The notes: a model not told the origin generated them from the letters alone. Positions 48,709-61,044 are shown, counted from the first letter of the stretch. The stretch: 64,000 nucleotides of DNA from Isoetes taiwanensis (GCA_021234155.1 JAJEKV010000030.1:14934003-14998002), one strand, 5' to 3'. Program-made: numbers and translations.

Positions 48709-49439
48709 ATATTTTGAGAGTTCATTTCTAATGTGAACTCTTCTTCTAAGAGATCCGGAGTGTGTTTTTTTCCATGCCGGATAAAATATCCAGATAGAAA
48801 AAGAATATATATCATCGAGAGAGAAATATTAGTTGCATCTTATGTGCACTATTTGGTTAGCAGTCCGCAGACACTCGTGCTTGCCCTCCGGTACTTACAT
48901 GCCTTCGACTCAATTTTTGTTAATACAGTATCTCTTTTCTATCTTCTAACTTCTGAGGGATAGATAATGAAAGCAATATGATTATCAAGGATTTCCTATT
49001 GTAAAAATCAGTAGTTCTCTGAGCTGCATACACACGGTTGTTGAAATGCAGGAAATTTTGGATAAACAAGTAGCAGAACAAGTTGTTGAAGCTGCAGAAC
49101 AAGTTGCAATGACGAGTAGAGCTGGAACAGTGGTTCCTGTGGCCATTGCTGTATTTCGAGGGTTTCTCGAAATTCGTTTCTGGCATTGAACTTCATAGTG
49201 TGTAAAGTTGGGGTTTTATAGACATTGTATGAGCTTCGACAAAGCACAAGATTGAAATAGGTATGGCAGTAAACCTGACTCTGGAAAACCACCTTTCTCA
49301 AGCAGCTTTGATGATGAACGAGACTCTATCTACAATGATTGTTACAGTGATTATACTGTCAGTCAAGATGCATGGAGTAGAAAAGATGGAAACAGGTTGT
49401 TTCAGTCACAATGGATTGACCCTGGCTTCTTATTGTCAT
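48687..49439. other. Flank of array; exon-like piece before the LINE
   Basis: Non-coding for most of its length. At 49,262-49,434 a plus-strand frame reads YGSKPDSGKPPFSSSFDDER and DGNRLFQSQWIDPGFLLSCL, after a splice-like TTGAAATAG. It looks like an exon of an unrecognised gene cut by the LINE at about 49,440. No other exon was identified. Confidence 0.3.
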
Positions 49440-50757
49440 GCTTACATACTCTCGTTACCTGGATGCTCTTGACACTTTTTGCCAATTCACTGGCATGCGA
49501 GTTAACTTGGCCAAAACTAGGGTGCTACTAGTTTCATCATCCCGTCAGCGAAGGCTTCCCTCATTCACTTACCAGGGACAAGATGTAGAGGTGGCTCCGA
49601 CCTACAAGTACTTGGGGATCGAGTTCTCTACTACCACCCATTGGGATGCTGCCATCAGGTTGCGGGTCACGGCGGGTTGGAAAGCACTATATGCCATGCA
49701 GAACAACAGCCACAAGGCAGAGTTGTATGCATGGGGCCACCAGTCACACTTGTTTCGGGCCTTGGTCGAGCCGGTCCTTTTGTATGGGGCAGAAGTGTGG
49801 GGTTCGATGATATCCCTCAACACCTGGAATGACCTCTTCTTGGCACGAGCCCTTGGGGTAAAGTCCACAGTTCCATACCAGATCCTACTCCAGGAGACAG
49901 GTTTTCTGCCCCTTCAACAAGCTGCATTGGAACGCCATATCATTTACTTCCAGAAGGTGGTTGCCATGGGTGATACACGTTTGCCCAACCTTGCTTTGGC
50001 CATGGTGATGGGTCCCCAACGCCTGAAAGCCTGCTGGAAGGACAAGCAAGCTCAGTGGTTCTCACGCTGGGGTGTACAGGCAAACAGATACGTACATGTA
50101 AGGACAAAGAAAGATCACAAGGCACTTAAGCTGTACCTAGATGCTACTTTCCTTCGCAAGCTCTGGGATGCAGATGCTCTTGTTAAGCTGGCACACTATC
50201 AGCAGCAAGTCAATCCTAGGCTCACGAGAGGCCCACACCAGTACTTGTACACCCAGTTGCCCATGAAGAAGCGCAGATTTATAACTTCTATTCGCACGGG
50301 TGCACATCGCCTCCGCATTGAGACAGCACGTTGGGCTCGGGAAGCACGAGAGCAAAGGCTTTGCCAGTGTTGCCACCAGGGCGCCATTGAGGATGAATGT
50401 CATGCCCTCCAGATCTGCCCAACGTTTTCCCATATCCGAGAGCGGTATGTTCAACTACTAGTACCGGGCCAACCGTTGCATGACTTATTGAATACGGCGT
50501 CAGTGGGTTTGTTGGGGTCATACCTCCAGGAGGTTATGGATGCACAGACTCAGTTGTGTCCTCCGGGACGGTATTGAACTCTCCTATACAATTGTACAGC
50601 GTGCCAACATACTTATTACTGCTAAGGGTTTTCCCTCGAAAACCCTTCGGGACAGGGGGTTTTTTAATCCTGTTAGTAATACGCTTGCTGCTCTCTTTTT
50701 GTTTGGGTCCCATAGGCCAATCGGTCTCCATGGACGCTAAAAAAATCTATTCTATTC
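49440..50757 (+). mobile_element. 5'-truncated LINE, C-terminal frame largely open
   Basis: The best-preserved plus-strand copy of the first LINE family. The frame to 50,577 is open and starts in the late reverse transcriptase (YLDALDTFCQFTGMRVNLAK, TYKYLGIEFSTT). It continues through RALVEPVLLYGAEVWGS and the post-RT domain with KKRRFITSIRTGAHRLRI and QRLCQCCHQGAIEDECHALQ (a Cys/His zinc motif). The 3' untranslated region at 50,580-50,745 resembles the copies at 14.2 and 17.0 kb and ends in a TCTATTCTATTCTA tail. The catalytic RT core is missing. It ends about 120 bp before the start codon of the PPR gene. Confidence 0.82.
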
Positions 50758-50876
50758 TAAAGATTAAAAAAGCTAAAAATATAATATTTCTTGGTCTTCT
50801 AATAATTAATTACTATTTTGGGCTTTCTAGCTAGGTGAATGCATGCCAGAAACAATCGTGACCCTATCTCTGCTCG
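50758..50876 (+). promoter_or_regulatory. Short gap between LINE tail and PPR start codon
   Basis: Only about 119 bp separate the LINE tail from the proposed PPR start. The 5' leader or promoter of the PPR gene therefore probably lies partly inside LINE sequence, or transcription starts further upstream. This is inferred from position. Confidence 0.3.
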
Positions 50877-53800
50877 ATGATATCTTCTCCATCTTTACTC
50901 TATCCAATTCAAATGACGAATTCAAATGGTTTCCATGGTGCTAAGGTGCTTATTGGGAATGTCAAATTTGAGAGTATGCAGTCCGGACAGTCCATTTGCA
51001 AATCAAACGGAAATGGATCAAGAAGACTTCTAGAAGGTGAGGATTTGCATCTAGACATTTCATGGTTTTTATTCCAATTTTCATCTTTATGTTTCCATAA
51101 CAGGAGAACTTCTTCCGTTGTCTTCAGTTTGCATCTTTAGATTTCGTTCAAAGAATGCTTCAGATTTTATTCAAAGAATGCTGAGATTCGAGGTATCACA
51201 TTGTGTTTGTATTTTATAATTTTTATTCTCATATATTCGACCTTGACATTACTAAACGATGGTTGAGGGATCTCTTTGCAAAAAAAAAAACAGAACTTTA
51301 CCGGCAAACAAAAATGGATCAAAAAGACTTCTAGAAGTGATGGTTTGCGTCTAGATATTTCATAGTTTTTATTCTAATTTTCGTCTTTATGTTTCTACTA
51401 GAAAAAATGCCCAGCGTTGCTGGACTTTTCGATGGACATAATTTGAAAAACTAATACAAAATAGTGGAATCCACTTGAGAAGGTTCATGCTAAATGGTGG
51501 ATTTAACTTGAGAAGGTTTGTGACTGTTAACAAATGTGTAATCTTGCGAATATTTTGTGTTACAACTCAAGTGCGCAAAAGAGACATGATAAGTTACTTA
51601 GGTTACTTGGTTTAAATTGCTTAAGTCATTGGCATGATTTAAAGTTTAATGTACATTTAAAGTTTAATGTAACCTTGTACATTTTTGCTCGTGAAGGTGC
51701 ATTATCCTCCAGTGTAAGCAAAATAAATGTTCAATCAAATATAATTGTTGAGCATGTATTGCCACATCTCTAAGTACGATGCATAGGTTATATGCTTTTG
51801 AAAGTGCATTATCTTCCAACGCACGAGTAAAAATGATATACAATAAAAAATAATTGTTGACCATGTATTTGTTGAGAAATAAATATAGCCTTTCGAATTT
51901 GTAGGGTGCTAACGAGCAAATATTTCCCATTGTCTCCATATCAATGAACTTCTGCATGAGATCTGTGATAGCTTTGAATATGCAATCCAGCTAAGAGCCA
52001 TGTTATGGGGATCAGACTATTGTAAATACACTGGTGCGAAAACCCGAAAGGCTAATAACTTCCATGCGTATCCTGAAGAAAGTCCAACATATTTTGAAAC
52101 CCTTGGATATCATGTTCGCCTCCTATTGTGCAAGAGAAAGTTTAGATATTGACAAAATATTTGACATGGTGCAATCTAGCAATCCTGCTAGTTTTGCAAC
52201 AGGAATTTACAATACATAAGCCCTCTAAATGTCTCAAAAGAAATTCATACATGCAAGAGATGTAACAAGGTTACCTATTGAACACAATAGAGATGGCATC
52301 AAAATTGTCGTCATCTTCCAAACAAAACTTACGCTCATGTAAATTATGCTGCATTGTCTACTAAATAATTACACTGCTTTAAAACCATCCGAGCCAAAAT
52401 GAATGACTTATAGAATAAATTTTTATCCTTTCCGGCTTGGGTTTGTATGCACAATCTGCTATATCTAGAGCTTTAAAGGTCGAAACCATTATTAATGTTT
52501 GCAGTGGAGATGATGGTAGATATGCTGCAAAATTTAACATTGCGCCATGTCTACAAGATTTCCAAAATAAAAAATTTAAAAACAAAAACCTCAAGGCGTT
52601 ATGTTGCAATCCTGCTATGAAACATTAAAACTCCATACCTCTATGCATGTGCATTAGTAGAAGGCCTTGAATAGGTCTGCTCCAAAATGTATTTCAACAA
52701 ATACGCGATCTTCTATTGCTGCATATGGAAGCCTACAAAAATGTCTCGCAGCAGTTTTGACTGGAAACATAAGAATACTTTGTTGCTTTGAACCCAATTA
52801 CGATGTTATAAGACGTGTGCTGGCTTCCATATGCAGCAATAAAAGATCGCGTATTTGTTGAAATACATTTTGGAGCAGACCTCTTCAAGGCCTTCTACCA
52901 ATGCACATGCATAGAGGTATGGAGTTTTAATGTTTCATAGCAAGATTCCAACATAACGCCTTGAGGTTTCTGTTTTTAAATTTTTTATTTTGGAAATCTT
53001 GTAGACATGGCGCAATGTTAAATTTTGCAGCATATCTACCATCATCTCCACTTCAAACATTAACATTGAGTCTGTATTTACGAAAGGTTATTTCCAATGG
53101 TTTCGACCTTTAAAGCTCTAGATATAGCAGATTGTGTATACAAACCCAAGCCGAAAAGGATAAAAATTGGTTCTACAAGTCATTCTCTTTGGCTCAGATG
53201 ATTTTAAAGCAGTATAGTTATTTAGTAGACATTGCAGCATAATTTACATGAGCTCAAGTTTGGTTTGGAAGATGAAGGCAATTTTGATGCCATCTCTATT
53301 GTGTTCAATAGGTAACATTGTTACATCTCTTGCATGTATGAATCTCTTTTGAGACATTTCGAGGGCTTATGTATTTTAATAGCAGGATTGCTAGATTGCA
53401 CCATGTCAAATATGTTGTCAATATCTAAACTTTCTCTTGCACAATAGGAGGCGAACATGATATCCAAGGGTTTCAAAATACGTTGGAATTTCTTCAGGAT
53501 ACGCATGGATGTTATCATCCTTTCGGGCTTTCGCACCAGTGTATTTACAATAGTCTGATCCCCATAACATGGCTCTTAGCTGGATTGCATATTCAAAGCT
53601 ATCACAGCTCTCATGCAGAAGTTCATTGATATGGAGACAACGGGAAATATTTGCTCATTGGCACCCTACAAATTCGAAAGGCTGTATTTATTTCTCAACA
53701 AATACATGGTCAACGATTATTTTTTATTGTATACCATTTTTACTCGTGCGTTGGAAGATAATGCCTTTCAAAAGCATATAACCTATGCATTGTACTTAGA

Positions 53801-56527
53801 GATGTGGCAATACATGCTCAACACTTATATTTGCTTACATTGGAGGATAATGCACCTTCACGAACAAAAATGTACAAGGTTACCTTAAACTTTAGATCAT
53901 GCCAACGACTTGAAGCAATATTTAAATTAAGTAACCTAACATCATGTCTCCTTTGCGCACTTGAGTTGTAACACACAAAATATTCGCAAGATTACACATT
54001 TGTTAACAGTCCCTCCACATTTAACACAAACCTTCTCAAAGTTAAATCCACCATTTAGCATAAACCTTCTCAAGTATTAGTTTTTCAAATAATGTCCATC
54101 GAAAAGTCCAGCAACGTTGGACATTTTTTAGAGTATAATATTTGAGCATCTATCTAAACGGGTATCAAGGTACTTCATTGTGTAATGATCCTTGGTGAGC
54201 TTTCTTAGACATGGTTCTTTCTTGCTCATTTCTTTGCATTCACAGGGTTTGAGTTCTTAAAAAGAAGAATTCGGTTTTGTCTACTTCGATTAGGCAGCAA
54301 ACAAGCTACTACCTTGGAGCTAATTCTTCCAGCAGCACTCAAGGTACAATCTCCTCCTCATACGTTTAGAAGCAATTTGCATCTTATCGCACTATGTTCA
54401 TCATCTTCTGCCAAATTAGTAGAATGCTTGGTATTTTTGTGTTTAAAGCTTACTGAAAGATTAGTTTTAGAAGGATGAAAAAATAATCTGGCAATATTTA
54501 TGGACAGATATGGCTATTTTTTCTTTTTATACGATGATATATTGGCAAATTAGCAATTATTTGTTTTGCTTATTACAGATGAGTCCGAATCACTTAGAAA
54601 CTACACTGTCAGCTGGGGGTTTGTTCACTCATACTAACGTGCAAATAGATAGCCTAATCTCAGATGTAACTTTAAGCTCTAATCTGAGGTATGACAAACG
54701 TCTAGCCATTGCTATTTCAAATTTTATATTCCTGCCTTCTTAAAGTGATAAATTTTGTGAAGGCTACAAAAAAAGGAAAATATTATTGAGCTCTGCTGCT
54801 CTAAAAAGACAGAGGATTTACAAGGAGTCTTAGACAAAAGGCGCATTACTAAGCAGGACCTGAGAACACTATGTAATGCAGGAAAATTGAAAGATGCAAT
54901 CAGTTGTCTAGATATATATGAACAGAAAGGCATCCATTTGGACCCGAATATCTATGCTTTTCTTTTACGTATGTGCACTAAGGTTAAAGCTTTGAAACAA
55001 GGCAGACAGGTGCATGGCCATGTTGTAAAAGCAGGAAAACTGAGTCTATCCTTAGCAAACACCCTGGTCAACATGTATGCCAAGTGTGGCAGTATGCTGG
55101 ATGCACATCATGTGTTTGAAAATATGCAGCAAAAGAACGTCGTTACATGGACAATGATGATTGCAGGATATGTTCAACAAGGGGATGGAAATGAGGCTTT
55201 GAAGTTATATGAACAAATGCAACAGCAGGGCTTAAAGCCAGATAATATGGCTTATGTTAGTATTATAACTGCATGTGCTAGTGTTGGAGCCCTAGAATGT
55301 GGCAAACACATCCATTCCTGCCTTTGTAATTCTGGACTAGATAGTGGTGTATACATAGGTACTGCTCTCATTTGCATGTATGCCAAAGGTGGAAGCATTA
55401 AAGATGCTCGTCGTGTGTTTAACAACATGCATGTACACAACTTGGTATGTTGGAATACCATGATTGCTGGATATGAACAGCACGGGAATGGCACAGAGTC
55501 CATAAATCTTTTTCTGCAAATGCAGAAGGAGGGGGTGACACCAGACAATGTTACATATGTTAGTATCTTTTGTGCATGTAGCAGCTCTGGCAGCCTTGAC
55601 TGGGGAAAGAAGTTGCATTGGCATCTTGAGAAATCTGGTTTTGAAATACATGTGTTTGTGGGTTGTGCCATCATTGGCATGTATATCAAATGTGGAAGCA
55701 TCAATGCGGCTCGTCGAGTGTTTGATAAATTAATTACACGGGATGTTGTTTTATGGAATACAATCATCTCAGGTTATTCAGAATATGGGGATGCCAAGGA
55801 GGCTCTTTCACTATTTAGGGAAATGCAACAAGAAGGTTTCAAGCCAAACCAGATTACATATGTCAACACGTTATCTGTATGTGCAGTTATAGGAGCTTTA
55901 CAATGGGGAAAGTATATGCACACAAACTTGATGCAAATGGGCATAAGTACAGATGTCTTTGTTGGAAGCACCCTAGTTGATATGTATGCTAAATGTGGAG
56001 ACATTGTTGACGCCCGCAGAGTATTTAATAGGATTCTAATGCAGAATTTGGTCTCATGGACGGCAATGATCTCAGGGTATGCTGACCATGGGGATGGCAA
56101 GGAAGCCCTAAGTCTTTGTGACCAAATGCATCTCTATGGTTTGGAGCCTGATGGGGTTACTTACATTTCTGTTTTCACTGCATGTAGCCACGTTGGTTTT
56201 GTGGATGAAGGCTTTCATCATTTCAATTCTATGAATCACTTGTATAGAATCAAACTTACAGAGGAAAGTTATGCATGTTTAGTTGATCTTCTCAGTCGTT
56301 CAGGAGGTTTGCAAGAAGCAAAAGACTTGATTGATGCAATGCCTCTCTATCCTGATGCTGTCATCTGGAAGGCTTTTCTTGCTGCTTGTAAAATTCATAA
56401 GAATGAAATGTTGGCTGAGTGTGCTGTTAAAGAGGTTATGAGCTTGGATCCTAATGATGCTGGAGCTTTGACCTTGTTGTCAAACGTGTATGCTGGGAGG
56501 CAAGCAAGGATGAAAGAACAAGTGTGA
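50877..56527 (+). CDS. PLS-type pentatricopeptide repeat protein, four exons
   Basis: Predicted 710-residue organelle RNA-binding protein. Exons by eye: 50,877-51,036; 54,246-54,343; 54,579-54,688; 54,763-56,527. All introns are GT-AG, the phases agree and the total is 2,133 nt. Start ATG 50,877 is the first in frame after a TGA at 50,859. The Ser-rich N-terminus could be a targeting peptide. From about 54,930 come repeated P, L and S motifs (GRQVHGHVVKAG, NTLVNMYAKCGS, NVVTWTMMIAGYVQQGDGNE, VYIGTALICMYAKGGS, VFVGSTLVDMYAKCGDI, NLVSWTAMISGYADHGDG). An E1-like end follows (DAVIWKAFLAACKIHKNE, AGALTLLSNVYA). It stops there, without E2 or DYW deaminase. Such proteins bind specific organelle transcripts, often for RNA editing. 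The last exon is certain; exons 1-3 are inferred from splice sites. Confidence 0.85.
51006..51395 (+). repeat. Direct repeat copying the exon 1/intron 1 boundary
   Basis: About 89 bp at 51,006-51,094, spanning the end of PPR exon 1 and its splice donor (ATGGATCAAGAAGACTTC...), recurs in diverged form at 51,307-51,395. The donor GAAGGTGAGG of the first copy is GAAGTGATGG in the second, so the duplicate has lost the GT in that position. The inverted repeat begins right after the second copy. Confidence 0.75.
51396..54140. repeat. Large inverted repeat (~1.3-kb arms) in PPR intron 1
   Basis: The left arm runs from about 51,396 to 52,733 and the right arm from 52,822 to about 54,140, with an 88-bp spacer. 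The arms match as reverse complements over nearly their whole length. They read MRKPERLITSMRILKKVQ at 52,034 on plus and MRKPERMITSMRILKKFQ on minus at 53,536. The inner ends are GCATATGGAAGCC and GGCTTCCATATGC. The outer ends both read AAAAAATGyCCArCGTTGCTGG inward. Indels of up to about 40 bp separate the arms, so it is not recent. No known transposase domain was seen. A transcript of the intron could fold into a long hairpin. Confidence 0.85.
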
Positions 56528-58231
56528 TTATGTTAGATGGATGCAGCTCGATGGATCCTCTGGCTTCTGAAGAAAGGGACCAAAGGACAATAAAGTTATT
56601 GTTAGGTTACAGTTTTATGCGAATTATTATGTGGCAACAGGCTTCACTAAAAAAGGTGAGAAAACAAGCAATTACTAGATATACATTGAAGATACTTGTT
56701 GCAATCTTTTTATTGAACAACATAACGTATGTATGCAGTTTGCTATAAATTTGAGAAAGATGGATATTCTTCACTTTGAGTTGGACATTCCTTCTGCAAG
56801 ATGCGGGATGTAGATTTTGAAATTGAAGGGTATTCTCAAACGGTGAAACAAACACAGATTGGAATCCCAATGATTAGAAAAAGAACAAAATGGAGAGTTA
56901 AATCATGAAACATTGAGCAGATCATTTGGCATAATTGGACCTCAAAAGTTATATACAATTTCTCAGTATTTGCCCATAAGTTTTTTGGTTGACCCAAAGG
57001 ACAAATCCTGGTGTATGGATGGAAGCGTGAAGTATTGAGCAGACCATTTGAGATAATTGGTCCTCAAGATGCATATACAATTTCTCAGTATTTGCCCAGA
57101 AGTGTTTTGGTGGACCCAAAGGACAAACCCTGTGCTAGAAATGGGAAGGGCAGGTAATTGTTTCCTTTCCAAAGTTGTTTGATTTTTTTTGTTTTTGGTA
57201 TCTTCTGACCGATTTAGCGACCTTGAAAAGGAGTGCAGGGATAAGCTTGGGAATAGGACATATTCCAGAATGCTTGCAGTGGAGGATGCGCGAAGCTTGC
57301 ATGTAGTTCGGGTAACTGGCCTGCAGTGTGAAAAAACTTACAGAAGGGTAAATTAATTGATACAATTAGTCCTAACTTAAAGTTTCAGTTAGAGTTTTCA
57401 CCTCTGAAAATGCCTCAGCGACTGTCAATGGATTCCTATGGAACTGTCTATGTAACTCTTTGAGACTTCTCTCATCATTTCCATATTCTTGAGGTATTGC
57501 TTATAACTTCTTGGAAGATGTACATCCAAGGACTGTTTATGCGGCGTGCAACTTGCATTCCTTTTCTATCATGCTACTTCTATCAGCCTAGCTTGCTACT
57601 GTTTGTGCTTGGTACTTCTTTTGAGAAGCCTTTACTATTAGCCCTATGAAATTGTATATGCAGAAAAAATTTTGCCTAGACATTTGGACAAAAATCTACT
57701 AGCAAAAGGTAGATGCTAGCAAGGGACAAATTGGTTGAATATGTTACCAAACTTAGAGGATGTTACAATGTGCACATATCCTGAATCTGTTGTGCAGATA
57801 ACCTGATATTATGATTTCTATATGTACTCTGTTGCACTGGGAATACATGGGAATGGCCATTTACACGTAGCTACTCTCTAGAATTTGGAATTTTTGTGCA
57901 TTTGCTGGCTTAGGATTGTATAGAGGTGTGTTTTGTATGCCCCAAATGGTGGACACTACCTTTAGCATGATCGCGTAAGAAGGTTCTTTGTTTGGGCTAT
58001 GGCCTTGTCCATGTATGAGCCAAGCGATTCTTTTCACACAAAAATCAACTACGAAAATTCAAGTTTGTTGTTCATTAAGTTCCTTTTAAAAAAAAGAAGG
58101 ATGCAACAGGTTCTTAGGCGTTGAAGAAGTTGTTTGAATTTCAACGCCATGTCAGAATAACGAAACGATAGAGGTTTCTATGTTTGTTCGTAGATTACAT
58201 CTGTGTTTTGTTTGTAAAATACATTTCACAT
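56528..58231. other. PPR 3' flank, no further gene
   Basis: A short direct repeat lies at about 56,938-57,130: TTGGACCTCAAAAG.../TTGGTCCTCAAGAT... with ATATACAATTTCTCAGTATT repeated, unit about 120 bp. No continuation of the PPR E2/DYW region was found in any frame. Confidence 0.45.
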
Positions 58232-61044
58232 GGAGAGGATTCGGTGCATTTATTGGCACCCCATTTGGACTTGGATTCTAGGGGGTATTTGACTGGTGGA
58301 ATAGGGGGTATTAGACTCGTGGTTTAGACATGCACACTTATTCCACAAGTCGAATACCCCCAATTTTGGGTTGATATTAGGCAGGTCAAATACCTCACAT
58401 TCCTCCTTGGCCGGAACCCCTATCCGAAAAAGTCCCAAAAAAGGGGGGTATTAGACTTGTGGAATACTTAGGGGGTATTAGGCTCGTCTAAACTAAGGCC
58501 ACTATTGTGCAAGTAGAATACCCCTTGCTCATACCACAAGTCGAATACCCCTTGCTTATTGCACAAGTCGAATACCCCCCTCCGCCCAACCCCCAAACTT
58601 TTTTTTTTTTTTTTTTTTTTTCAAGAATTCCAGCCTTGGGGTATTAGGCTCGTCTTTTTAACTGCTGTCATTCTTAAAGAAAGGCATTAGACATCTTTAA
58701 ACATCTGCATTTACACAACCCTTAATACATATGCTATCCGATTTTGCATCTCTTTCAATCAGACGTGTTGTGAAGTCTCTACTGATGCACTCTGGTCGTT
58801 CTGCTTTAATCCTACCATATAGCAAAGGTTTAAAATTGCTTATGCATTTTTCAATAGGTTACATAATATGCAAAGCAAATTAGCAGTCATAGCATGAGTG
58901 GCACATTGTTTCGATTTGCTTGGACAAAATGAATGTAAATGGATATTGTATATCTGCTCGACCTTCATATGTACTTTGGTCTAGCATAGGAATCATCATT
59001 AATGAAAGCTATTAGCTATATGTCATGTGTTTTGTGTTATGTGCATGTCCATTGGCATTGAAAAGCAAAGACGCATTGGCTTCGCCTTGGAAAAATGGTC
59101 TGTTCTATGCATTACATGGCAAAACTATATGCACTTGAATACTGCATAATTGAATACAATTTATTTCTGATATTAGAATCCTAAGTAGGCATGGATTCTA
59201 AGTAGGCATGGTTCCATAGGGCTCCCCATTGATTGATAATGGGTCTGATAAGCCTTGGCCTCCGGGAGGTTAAGGCAAAACTGGCAGATTGTATCCATGG
59301 TTTTTGTATGCATGGCGGATACATGTCATGCTATCATAAAAGGGTCAAGTGCCCAACTCAGGAAATGTGATGCCAAAATTCTTGTATTTGATTAACCAGC
59401 TTAAGCATTTGTTCATGCTTAATTTTACCCTGCAAGGGTACAACATACTACTGCCAACTATGATGCAGAGGGTTAATCATTAGATAAAAAGAATAATTAT
59501 GTAATACAACAAGGATAAAGAGATAATATGGTTGGTTCTCATGGCCCAGCACCAGTACAAGCAGTACACTGAAGTCATTGCCTAGCCTCCCAGAGGCCTA
59601 GGCTTATCAGTCCATGGTCAAGCCATGGGGAGCACGTGAGAATCATGATTGGAGCTAGTAAACCAAAGCTTTAAGTAGCCAATAAGTCTAGCAATTCAGC
59701 TATTAAGTAGCCAACAAGTCTAGAAGCTCGGTCTGCTGGGCAAAAACATAAGGTCAGATATGGAGATCCTATAAATGAAGAATGCCAAATGGTTGAATCA
59801 GCTTGAGTGAAAAATTGTGCAGAATGACCAAACAGCAGTTCATGTTCAGGTTACACTTGGCTTTTAGCAAAACTAACTAGTGATATAGAGCTCAAAGACT
59901 CAATGATGAACACGCTTAAAACAGAGCTTTGTGGAAAATAACATGTAGTGAAACATGTTAAAATTCTGCAACATTTCAGAAAAAATGTTATATGTGCATA
60001 TTCTAGAATAATGCCAACAAATTAACAGCAAGCAGATTTGCACGAATATAAATAGTACAGCTTTCTGTATGTCAATGCAGTCAAAGCTTTTCTGCATAAA
60101 CAGTTAAATGAGTTCCCCCTTATGATTAATATCTGGTTAGGGTAAAAAACCCTAGTTCACATATTGAACAAGTAGACTGGGAACACCCCATATTTAGCAT
60201 TTATGACAAGCATCGATGATTTGTGAGATTAGAGAGATACATGATCTTGGCCAAGGTGAACATAGCCATCAGATATAAAGCATAGACGTAAAAGAATCAT
60301 ACCTCATTCTATTGAACTTAGCAGCAAGGCTTAGCACATTGTTTTATGCATTATGAGATATTGTGGATCGCTGGTCTTCTGATACAACCCAAAATTAAGT
60401 TTGAGTGGGAAGTACAGTAGCGATCCGCCCCAAGAATCAGAAATGTTAGTATGATTTATCACATATCAAACAGCATAAAGTGATGTCCTGTTATAGTATA
60501 AAAAAGTCATATGAAAACTAGAGATGTCATAGGATTAGAATGCATGAACAGCATTAGCACCAAGAATGTGGAAGGTTACCTGATGATCGGTCCATGATCG
60601 GCCAGCAAAACTCCTCCCAGAGTATGATCCGGCGGGAAATGGGGCCGTATAGATGGATGGGCTGGAATCAGAGGCTGGTATTCGGCTTATAATTCGACCT
60701 GCATGTTTTGAGGAGAAGCCGGATTCCACCTGCATGCCGCCCGATTGAATAGTATTCGGCTCATAGGGCTTATTCGACCTGCAAAATCAGTGGACTTATT
60801 CGACCTGCAAATTCAGAGGACGTATTCGACCTACAGAATTCATCATACTACTTATTCGACCTGCAGGTTTTTCACAAGAGCATTCGGCAAGTCGAATACC
60901 CCTTTTTCAGACTGATTTTGCCGGAATTTTCAGGCAGCAAACCGGATTAGGTGAGTCGAATACGTACCTGGGGTATTCGACCTGTGCCATCTTGGAATCG
61001 AGGCCGGATTGCGGTGCCAATATTTCCTTCGGAGAGGATTCGGT
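58232..61044. mobile_element. TIR DNA transposon candidate (Mutator-like?), ~2.8 kb
   Basis: A direct repeat GGAGAGGATTCGGT flanks the element, at 58,232-58,245 and 61,031-61,044. Just inside it the ends are inverted: TATTGGCACCCCA on the left and, in reverse complement, TATTGGCACCGCA on the right, with weaker matching further in. Both subterminal regions (58,270-58,590 and 60,660-60,990) are packed with GTCGAATACCCC/TATTCGACCTGC-type motifs in both orientations. No transposase frame is visible, so it is non-autonomous. The long flanking duplication would suit a 9-11-bp Mutator-type duplication extended by chance. The superfamily is uncertain. Confidence 0.6.
59200..59655. repeat. Inverted repeat, ~75-bp arms
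   Basis: CTGATAAGCCTTGGCCTCC at about 59,245 matches, in reverse complement, the block around 59,590-59,615, and similarity extends outward through GCTCCCCAT on both sides. The arms are about 300 bp apart. It could be a MITE nested within the 58.2-61.0 kb element. No target duplication was identified. Confidence 0.5.

Noticed and set aside
51664-53888. Short protein frames within the inverted repeat arms
   Set aside because: They appear in both arms but have no recognised domain and no shared coding signature; their conservation follows from the duplication itself.
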